DNA from: Verrucomicrobiota bacterium
GTDB lineage: Bacteria; Verrucomicrobiota; Verrucomicrobiia; Verrucomicrobiales; Akkermansiaceae
Reading direction: 5' to 3'
Assembly: GCA_008932955.1 (NCBI GenBank)
Contig: WBXE01000001.1
Span: 1 to 37,569, forward strand
Length of the DNA stretch: 37,569 bases
Shown here piece by piece: positions 32,059 to 37,569 of the stretch; position 1 is the first letter of the stretch; every line of letters starts with the position of its first letter. A model generated the notes under the pieces. The model saw nothing but the letters and a program-made list of their open reading frames with translations. It was not told the DNA's origin and searched no databases. A program made the position numbers and the translations under genes.

Positions 32059-32577
32059 TTAGTAAGTGAGGATTGAGTGGACTGGATAGGGGGAGAGTTT
32101 GGCGCGGCCATTGAGGAACGACAGCTCGATGAGGACCGATATGCCGAGCACTTTGGCACCGAGTTCGTCGAGCAGTTTTGCAGCGGCTGCGGCGGTTCCG
32201 CCGGTGGCGAGCAGATCGTCGACCAGCAGCACTGTTTCGCCGGGTTTGACCGCGTCCTGATGGATTTCGACAACCGCCTCGCCGTATTCCAGGGCGTAGG
32301 CGGCCTGGCGGGTTTTCCACGGCAGCTTGCCCTGTTTGCGCACCGGTACAAACCCGACACCCAAGCGATCGGCCACGGCACTGGCAAAGATGAAGCCGCG
32401 AGCGTCGATGCCCGCCACTTTGTCGATGCGCGTGCCACCGCACGTTTCACACAGCAGGCTGATGGCTCTGGCAAACAATGCGCCGTCGGCTAACAGCGGA
32501 GTGATATCCTTGAACACGATCCCGGGTTTAGGGAAATCTACAACATCTCGAATGGCGGCGCGGAGGGAGTCGGGCAT
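32059..32577 (-). CDS. apt: Adenine phosphoribosyltransferase
   Basis: It makes AMP from adenine and PRPP in purine salvage. 172 residues, the usual size. The start MPDSLRAAIRDVVDFPKPGI with VFKDITPLL is classic, followed by GIDARGFIFASAVADRLG, FVPVRKQGKLPWKT and the PRPP loop VLLVDDLLATGGTAAAAA. The ATG at 32577 is chosen over a longer in-frame start at 32658. It is the upstream gene of an apt-pgi pair. Confidence 0.95.
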   Translation of the reverse strand: MPDSLRAAIRDVVDFPKPGIVFKDITPLLADGALFARAISLLCETCGGTRIDKVAGIDARGFIFASAVADRLGVGFVPVRKQGKLPWKTRQAAYALEYGEAVVEIHQDAVKPGETVLLVDDLLATGGTAAAAAKLLDELGAKVLGISVLIELSFLNGRAKLSPYPVHSILTY

Positions 32578-32969
32578 GGCTGGGGCAGTATGGGGAACGT
32601 TATGATTCAGGTCAACAGGGCTTCTCAATTTGGATTTTTTAAGCGCGGAAGGACGCAACCGAGCCCAGCGAGATGGACGAACCCTTGACTCTGAGAGCGG
32701 GTCAAATCCATGCAGATGCGAAGAGAAGAAGCGATTATTGAGTTGTAGGCAGGCAGAAAAAACTAAATTTCACCTCTGATTCCATCTTTATCCGCGTCCA
32801 CTTGTCCCGGCATAGTGCAGCGACGCCGGATCTGCGTCCATCTGCGGTTTGATTTCTGAAATCTTCAATGAATGATACCTGATGTGTCACCAGCCGCCAC
32901 GGATCAGGGGCGAGAGGCTGGTTAACCATGCTGCCAAATCTGTGGCTGCTGGGGGGCGGCATTCTGTCG
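32578..32969. other. Gene-free stretch upstream of apt
   Basis: About 390 bases with no intact gene. Around 32790-32862 are TTATCCGCGTCCACTTGTCC and ATCTGCGTCCATCTGCGGTT, half-sites of a common dispersed repeat type, as also seen near 34710. The promoter of apt-pgi is probably here but is not identifiable. Confidence 0.45.
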
Positions 32970-33192
32970 GGGTGCAGCAGATGCCAGCTGAACTCGAGTT
33001 TGTAGCCGACCCACGAGCCGCTGGCACCGCAATGCTGCATCCACTTTGGCGCACGGCAATTGGCCTGCAATGTGTAAGCTACCAAGCGCTCCACGCCTGC
33101 GCGCAAGGCGGTGAGCCACATGACTGCCAGCAACAAGGTGCCGATGCCGCGGCACTGGTCGGCGTCTAGCGCCCATTGGGTTAGATCAAGCC
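32970..33192 (-). pseudogene. GNAT-family acetyltransferase remnant (C-terminal half)
   Basis: An open minus-strand frame without a usable start reads DLTQWALDADQCRGIGTLLL, AVMWLTALRAGVERLVAYTL, then QANCRAPKWMQHCGASGSW and YKLEFSWHL. QCRGIGTLL is the acetyl-CoA-binding motif A (Q-x2-G-x-G), followed by the expected strand, N-x4-x-W-M-x2-C-G-A and a closing strand. The N-terminal half of the fold is missing, and no ATG precedes the motif. It lies just behind the stop of the 33181 gene. It could be translated only as a fragment, so I call it decayed. Confidence 0.6.
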
Positions 33193-33504
33193 TTGCTCGC
33201 GGAGTTGCTCGGCTACCTCGTCGTGATCGGGCAAGCCGTCGCCGCCGTCGCGAATGTGCTGGATTTTTCGGCGCACCCCGTAGCGGCTGCGCGGTCCGGT
33301 GACCAAAGCGGCCACGCCATCGACCACGAACGGCAGAATGGCCAGGAAGCCGAGCGCGCCAAGGCCGATGCCGACGCCGCGGCGGGCGTTGCGGTGCATT
33401 AAATCACCGAGTAAAAGGCCGGCGGCAGTGCCCAGCAAGGCGGGGGCAGCCAAGGCGCTCACTTCAATCCATTGAGGGGTCGGGTCCAAATGGTCATCTT
33501 CCAT
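33181..33504 (-). CDS. Small membrane protein of unknown function
   Basis: 107 residues from the ATG at 33504. An acidic start (MEDDHLDPTPQW) is followed by two hydrophobic segments (about 17-36 and 43-68) and a basic, polar tail (RSRYGVRRKIQHIRDGGDG, then DEVAEQLREQGLI). No family recognised. An in-frame start at 33552 would add 16 residues. It is divergent from the manC-type gene, with 105 bases between starts. The tail is likely cytoplasmic by the positive-inside rule. Confidence 0.68.
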   Translation of the reverse strand: MEDDHLDPTPQWIEVSALAAPALLGTAAGLLLGDLMHRNARRGVGIGLGALGFLAILPFVVDGVAALVTGPRSRYGVRRKIQHIRDGGDGLPDHDEVAEQLREQGLI

Positions 33505-33609
33505 GGCGCTCTTATAGCCACTCTCCGGCCCACCGACAACCCCGGAAAACAAAATTGCGTAGGATTCGCGCTTTTCGGCGCAATTTTTCCCGCTATGCTC
33601 AAGCCTGTC

Positions 33610-34692
33610 ATGGCTATTTTAGAAAACACCTATGCACTCATTCTCGCTGGCGGATCCGGCACCCGTTTCTGGCCGTTGAGCCGCAACGCCCGCCCCAAGC
33701 AGTTACTCGATTTATTCGGCGATGGCACCCTGCTGGAGCAAACGATCCGCCGCCTCGACGGGCTGGTGCTGCCCGAAAACATCCTGATTCTAACCAACGC
33801 CTTGCAGGAATCCGCCGTGCGCGAGGTCGCACACATGCTGCCAGGCGCCAATATTGTGGCTGAACCAGCCAAACGCGACACCGCCCCGGCAGTGGCCCTG
33901 GGCATCGGTCTGATCGCGGCCCGCAACCCGCAGGCCGTGATGATGGTGTTGCCCTCGGACCAACTGATTCGCAACACCGCTGCCTATCAAGCGGTGATGC
34001 GCGACGCCCTCGCCACCGCACAGCACTCCGACGGTCTAGTGACTATCGGCATCCGCCCGACTTGGGCCTGCCCGGCGTATGGCTACATCGAGCGCGGTGA
34101 AGCGGCCGTCATTCCCGGGCTCAGCGGCAGTCATCCGCCATGTGAAGTGAAGCGCTTCCGCGAAAAGCCCGATGCCGAACTCGCCGCGCAATTCCTTGCC
34201 ACCGGCGGCTTTACTTGGAACGCAGGCATGTTTGTGTGGGCGCTGCCCACCGTCATCCAACAACTCAGTCGCCACGCGCCCGAGCTCGCGGGTTTCGTCG
34301 CCGAGTTGAGCGCCGCCACCGACATTCCCGCGACCATCGCCGCGCAATTTCCCAAGCTCACGCCCATTTCCATCGACTACGCCCTGATGGAAAAAGCCGC
34401 GCGGGTGCTCAACATCGAAGCGGACTTCGATTGGGATGACGTCGGTTCCTGGCTGTCGATCGCCAAGTATCTGGAACCCACGGCGATTGAAAACCGTGCG
34501 AACGAAGCGTTCACCCAACTCGATTCCGACAATAACATCATCTTCAATGCCCGCCCCGGCACCCGCATCGCGCTGCTCGGCGTGAATGATCTGATCGTCG
34601 TGCAGACGGCCGACGCCTTGCTCATCGCTAACCGCCATGAGGCCGATGCGATCAAGAAACTCACCGATCTGCTCCCGCCGGAGTTATTATAG
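33610..34692 (+). CDS. manC: Mannose-1-phosphate guanylyltransferase
   Basis: It makes GDP-mannose from mannose 1-phosphate and GTP. 360 residues, the short form with no C-terminal isomerase domain. The nucleotide-binding signature LILAGGSGTRFWPLSRNARP is followed by KQLLDLFG, EPAKRDTAPAVALG, VLPSDQLI, VKRFREKPD, WNAGMFVWA and FDWDDVGSW. These fit GDP-mannose pyrophosphorylase. It may supply mannose for surface polysaccharide. The ATG at 33610 is used; one at 33595 would add five residues. ruvX follows after a 207-base gap that holds a dispersed repeat. Confidence 0.93.
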   Translation: MAILENTYALILAGGSGTRFWPLSRNARPKQLLDLFGDGTLLEQTIRRLDGLVLPENILILTNALQESAVREVAHMLPGANIVAEPAKRDTAPAVALGIGLIAARNPQAVMMVLPSDQLIRNTAAYQAVMRDALATAQHSDGLVTIGIRPTWACPAYGYIERGEAAVIPGLSGSHPPCEVKRFREKPDAELAAQFLATGGFTWNAGMFVWALPTVIQQLSRHAPELAGFVAELSAATDIPATIAAQFPKLTPISIDYALMEKAARVLNIEADFDWDDVGSWLSIAKYLEPTAIENRANEAFTQLDSDNNIIFNARPGTRIALLGVNDLIVVQTADALLIANRHEADAIKKLTDLLPPELL

Positions 34693-34702
34693 CCATAGAT
34701 GG

Positions 34703-34856
34703 AAAAAACAGAACCACAGATTACACAGATTGAACAGATAATGAATGAGTTATGAATTATATGGTAGGCACCTTTAGGTTGAGTCGAAGAGAAACTAGAT
34801 TGGGCCTTATTTTCCGTGTAATCCTCTTCAATCCGTGAAATCTGTGGTAAAAAACG
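34703..34856. repeat. Interrupted palindromic element with ACCACAGATT ends (family D)
   Basis: The left end AACCACAGATTACACAGATT GAA and the right end TTCAATCCGTGAAATCTGTGGT (on the plus strand) form imperfect inverted repeats about 100 bases apart. This type of sequence is dispersed in many genomes (from memory). No coding content. It fills the gap between manC and ruvX. Confidence 0.65.
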
Positions 34857-34899
34857 CCACTGCACCCGTTTCCATTTTCCTTTTTAGGATACCCGACCT

Positions 34900-35334
34900 T
34901 TGCAAAATTCTACTTCCATCCATCCGGCATTGGGTATCGATCATGGTGATGCACGCATCGGCATAGCCGCCACCGATGAATGTGGGATTCTCGCCTATCC
35001 GGTGGAAACGATAGATTGCGCGGCCCGCGATGCCATCGCACGCATCGGTGAGTTGGCAGAAAACCGAGGTGCCCGCACGCTGGTGTTAGGCATGCCCTTC
35101 CGCCTGGACGGCAGTGAAGGCAGTGCCGCTGCCAAGGTGCGCGCCTTCGCCGAGCAGATCCATCTGCGCCTGCCTAACATCCCGCTGGTATTCGTCGATG
35201 AAACCCTCACCACCACCAGCGCCGCCGCCAAGCTCCAGCAAGCTGGCCGCAAGGCCCGCAGCCACAAAGCCATCATCGACCAAGCCGCCGCCGTCGAGAT
35301 CCTCAACCTGTGGATGGAAGAGAGAGGCCTCTAG
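34900..35334 (+). CDS. ruvX: Putative pre-16S rRNA nuclease RuvX (YqgF)
   Basis: An RNase H-like fold protein that takes part in 16S rRNA 5'-end maturation; older annotation is Holliday junction resolvase. 144 residues from a TTG start. Visible are LGIDHGDARIGIAATD (first acidic residue), LVLGMPFRLDGSEGSAA, FVDETLTTTSAAAKL, and the C-terminal KAIIDQAAAVEILNLWME. The catalytic acids (D in GIDHG, E in DETLTT, D in IIDQAAA) are all present. A TTG start is required since no ATG precedes the first strand. Confidence 0.92.
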   Translation: MQNSTSIHPALGIDHGDARIGIAATDECGILAYPVETIDCAARDAIARIGELAENRGARTLVLGMPFRLDGSEGSAAAKVRAFAEQIHLRLPNIPLVFVDETLTTTSAAAKLQQAGRKARSHKAIIDQAAAVEILNLWMEERGL

Positions 35335-35364
35335 CGAGGCGGGGCCTCAGACCCAAGACGAAGA

Positions 35365-35472
35365 GAATTGATGATTGCCGATTGATGATTGATGATTTGT
35401 GATGTGAGCTTGGACACGAGCGCCAAACAAGCTCACTTCAAAAATCATCAATCAACATTTATCAATCAATTC
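35365..35472. repeat. Palindromic dispersed element, copy 2 (family B)
   Basis: The core arms GATGATTTGTGATGTGAGCT (from 35391) and AGCTCACTTCAAAAATCATC (to 35449) are inverted with few mismatches around GGACACGAGCGCCAAAC. The outer flanks AATTGATGATTG and CAATCAATT also pair. The core matches the reverse complement of the element at 8500. It lies between convergent ruvX and the RDD gene. Confidence 0.8.
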
Positions 35473-35532
35473 GGAGATGGCGGCACTTCAAAAACTTGAC
35501 TCATTCGCAACATCTTTGGCTCTTCAAGGACT

Positions 35533-36399
35533 CTAGCGCGGCGGCAGGTGCCAGGGTGGGTTTTTCTCCAAATTCTCTTTCACGAAGTCCTTCAGATATG
35601 AGTCTGGCAAGGCTTCGGCCGCGTTTTTGAACACCGAAGGCGGGACCACGGCCATCTGCAATTGCAGGGCGGCGAAGAAAATGCAGGCGGCAGCGAGGAT
35701 GCGCCAGGCGGCAAGTGGTTGGGACTCGACCCGGTGGCCACCCGCGTGATCCCACAGGGCATTGCCGAGGCGCTTGGCCGTGAAATAACTCAGCGTCTGA
35801 CAAAACAACGCCAGCAAACTCCAGCCCAGGCCAATGCCGCCACCCAGGATGCGGAACGAGCGCAAGGTGGCGGATCTGAGGCTGAGGTGGGTGCCATTGG
35901 TATTGACCACGCGCAGTCCGAACAGCCACTTGCCGGGCGTGGTGGCGAAGCGGTGGATGAGGATGGATTCCGCGATGAACCACGGCACGAGTTGCCCCGC
36001 CATGATCCAGAGGTTACTGAAAACGGCATCAATATTGCGCTCGGTGATCCACATGCACAGCCACCAAGCTGCGATATAGATATGGATATCGAGCCAGCGC
36101 GCCCAAAATCGCCGTCCTAACACCGGCGAGGTGGTCGGCGGCGGTGGCGAGGCACCTGCCGCAGCGAGTAGCGCGGCATCTTCTTCGTCGTCGGTTGGGC
36201 CGGCATCCAGGTCGCCTAACTGAACCCAGTTCATATCATCCTTGAAGATGGCCATTTCGCACAGCGGGCGCCAGGCGTCCAAACCCTCGTGCCAAGCGTG
36301 GGTGCCGCTGGCCAGTTCGCCGGCTTGAAGCCTGCGGCGAGCCTCGTAATCATGAATGGGGCCGATTTTTTCGCCGTTGCGGATGATCCAGATGTCCAT
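35533..36399 (-). CDS. RDD-family membrane protein with N-terminal GYF-type domain
   Basis: 288 residues. The N-terminus MDIWIIRNGEKIGPIHDYEA with RLQAGELASGTHAWHEG and WRPLCEM is a GYF_2-like domain (about 1-50), which binds proline-rich peptides in other proteins. A linker with PPPPTTSP follows (about 84-92). Then the RDD domain: RRFWARWLDIHIYIAAWW, several membrane helices to ~245, and TTPGKWLFGLRVVNTNG. The role is unknown; RDD proteins are thought to act in transport. It follows the permease by 3 bases and so belongs to its operon. Confidence 0.85.
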   Translation of the reverse strand: MDIWIIRNGEKIGPIHDYEARRRLQAGELASGTHAWHEGLDAWRPLCEMAIFKDDMNWVQLGDLDAGPTDDEEDAALLAAAGASPPPPTTSPVLGRRFWARWLDIHIYIAAWWLCMWITERNIDAVFSNLWIMAGQLVPWFIAESILIHRFATTPGKWLFGLRVVNTNGTHLSLRSATLRSFRILGGGIGLGWSLLALFCQTLSYFTAKRLGNALWDHAGGHRVESQPLAAWRILAAACIFFAALQLQMAVVPPSVFKNAAEALPDSYLKDFVKENLEKNPPWHLPPR

Positions 36400-36402
36400 G
36401 GT

Positions 36403-37569
36403 TCAGAGGTTGCGGAGGGATTTGGCTGCATCCGAGCGAGCGGCGAAAAACGCCGGCACCAAGGCGGCTAGTGAGCACAGGATGAAGGCCATCACCGCGA
36501 TGACCGCCTGCTCTAGCGGATTATTGAATGCCGGAAGCTTGCCAAAACCGGTGAAAGAAGCTGAAAACGGATCGAAGCCCAGCGCGCGGGCCGCGCCCTG
36601 AATTTCCCCGCGAAACAAGATGACCAGGCGACCGAGGGCCACACCGAGCAGCGCGCCGAGCACGCCGAGAATCATCCCTTGATAGAGGAAGACCCGCACG
36701 ATTTGGCCGGGGGCGGCACCGAGAGCTTTCATCACGCCGATTTCCCGGCGTTTCTGGATGGTGACGGTGAACATGACGGCCATCATCGAAAAGGCTGAAA
36801 CCAACACGATGAATGAGAGCGCGAAATACATCATGACCCGCTGCTGGTTGATCAGCGCGAAGAACGCCTGGTACTGCTCGCCCCAGGTGAGCAGCGACCA
36901 GTCGGGTCCGAGGGATACGCGTGCCGCGGCGGCCACCGGCTCGGCGAGATACGGGTCGTCCAGGCGCAAGGCGATCCCTTGCACCGCATCCTCCAGACCA
37001 GCTAGGTTCTGGGCCAGCGGCAGCGGCATGAACACATCGGGCGTGATGGCCATTTGCGACGCTTGATAGACCCCGCTGACCTCGGCCTCTTTGGGCAGCA
37101 CAATGCTCTTGAGGCCTTTGAGAATATCGCCGTCCATTTTTTCGGCATCGCTCGAATTGAGTGCGGCAACGGCTTTTTCGATGCTAGCTTTATCATCGGC
37201 CTTAAAATGATAGGCCGGGTCATTCAGCGCCGGGTCCATGGCCACGAGGATGGTGTTGAGCCACGCTTGCTCCGGCTTGCGGATGTTGGCCGAGTAAATC
37301 CGATAGAGCGGCTCGTAGATGCCGGACTCAAGCACCTTGGCCGGTATGGAAAACCCGTCCTTTTCTGGATGCCAAGCGGCGGCTAGCATGGCCGTGGCTT
37401 TTTTCCAGATGGTGGCGTAGGCCTCGCGCACGGGCGGGTTTTCCGTCGCTTTGTACGCTCGCATGACTTCCTCGAAATTGCGGGTCGAGTAGAGGCGGAG
37501 TTTGTCGCCGACGCTGATGCCGAATTGCTCCGCCAGCAGCGATGACACAACCACCCGGTCGTCAATCCC
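36403..37569 (-). CDS. FtsX/LolC-type ABC transporter permease (partial at window edge)
   Basis: 388 residues plus stop are visible; the N-terminal part, with the first membrane helix, is beyond the right edge. The visible part has a large periplasmic domain (about the first 220 residues) and three C-terminal membrane helices with the FtsX signature MYFALSFIVLVSAFSMMAVM, TVTIQKRREIGVMKALGAAP and QIVRVFLYQGMILGVLGALL. These match MacB/LolC-type permeases that, with an ATPase, extract lipoproteins or export substrates. The partner ATPase is not in the window. It probably starts an operon with the RDD gene 3 bases downstream. Confidence 0.88.
   Translation of the reverse strand, partial: GIDDRVVVSSLLAEQFGISVGDKLRLYSTRNFEEVMRAYKATENPPVREAYATIWKKATAMLAAAWHPEKDGFSIPAKVLESGIYEPLYRIYSANIRKPEQAWLNTILVAMDPALNDPAYHFKADDKASIEKAVAALNSSDAEKMDGDILKGLKSIVLPKEAEVSGVYQASQMAITPDVFMPLPLAQNLAGLEDAVQGIALRLDDPYLAEPVAAAARVSLGPDWSLLTWGEQYQAFFALINQQRVMMYFALSFIVLVSAFSMMAVMFTVTIQKRREIGVMKALGAAPGQIVRVFLYQGMILGVLGALLGVALGRLVILFRGEIQGAARALGFDPFSASFTGFGKLPAFNNPLEQAVIAVMAFILCSLAALVPAFFAARSDAAKSLRNL

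Overview
The window looks like chromosomal DNA from a moderately GC-rich, Gram-negative bacterium, most likely a member of Verrucomicrobiota. This is inferred from gene content: the 2035 zinc-ribbon membrane protein, the coiled-coil pair at 18934-20750 and the tiny lipoprotein at 20827 resemble lineage-restricted verrucomicrobial proteins. Lipopolysaccharide-type genes (LpxL-like acyltransferase, family 9 glycosyltransferase, heptose nucleotide enzymes, MsbA-like exporter, LolC/E-like permease) indicate an outer membrane. Few starts carry a good Shine-Dalgarno sequence. I see no rRNA, tRNA, CRISPR array, prophage or intact insertion sequence.

Layout. 1-1350: 5' part of pyruvate phosphate dikinase (minus strand, runs off the left edge) with a Lys/Ala-rich N-terminal tail. 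2035-3958: small membrane protein and an M32 carboxypeptidase. 4060-4689: endonuclease III (minus). 5100-8390: prfB (with programmed +1 frameshift), proB, proA. 8746-9687: PfkB-type sugar kinase. 9811-14084: folC and the B12-dependent ribonucleotide reductase nrdJ (minus), with an NrdR-box-like palindrome upstream of nrdJ. 14692-16702: an accessory patch with a VapBC toxin-antitoxin pair, a decayed nitrilase/Lnt-like fragment and an Rpn-type PD-(D/E)XK nuclease. 16991-18778: MsbA-like ABC exporter (minus). 18934-21027: two paralogous membrane-anchored coiled-coil proteins and a lipoprotein. 21038-25154: rlmH and tsaB (minus), truA and a HAD phosphatase (plus), a secreted TPR protein (minus). 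25308-26945: nadE. 27102-30424: an envelope glycolipid operon. 30484-33504: pgi, apt, a GNAT acetyltransferase remnant and a small membrane protein (minus). 33610-35334: manC-type nucleotidyltransferase and ruvX. 35533-37569: an RDD/GYF protein and an FtsX-family permease (minus, runs off the right edge).

Most genes are housekeeping: translation and RNA modification (prfB, truA, tsaB, rlmH), proline synthesis, folate and deoxynucleotide supply, NAD, purine salvage, central carbon and cell envelope. The unusual content is mainly between genes. A roughly 115-bp structured element occurs four times in both orientations (about 1607, 4802, 9686, 14427); one copy has its first hairpin module expanded into four 27-bp tandem units. 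Other palindromic elements lie at 8500, 35365, 34703 and 30394. The last one supplies the final residues of a heptose-phosphate adenylyltransferase.
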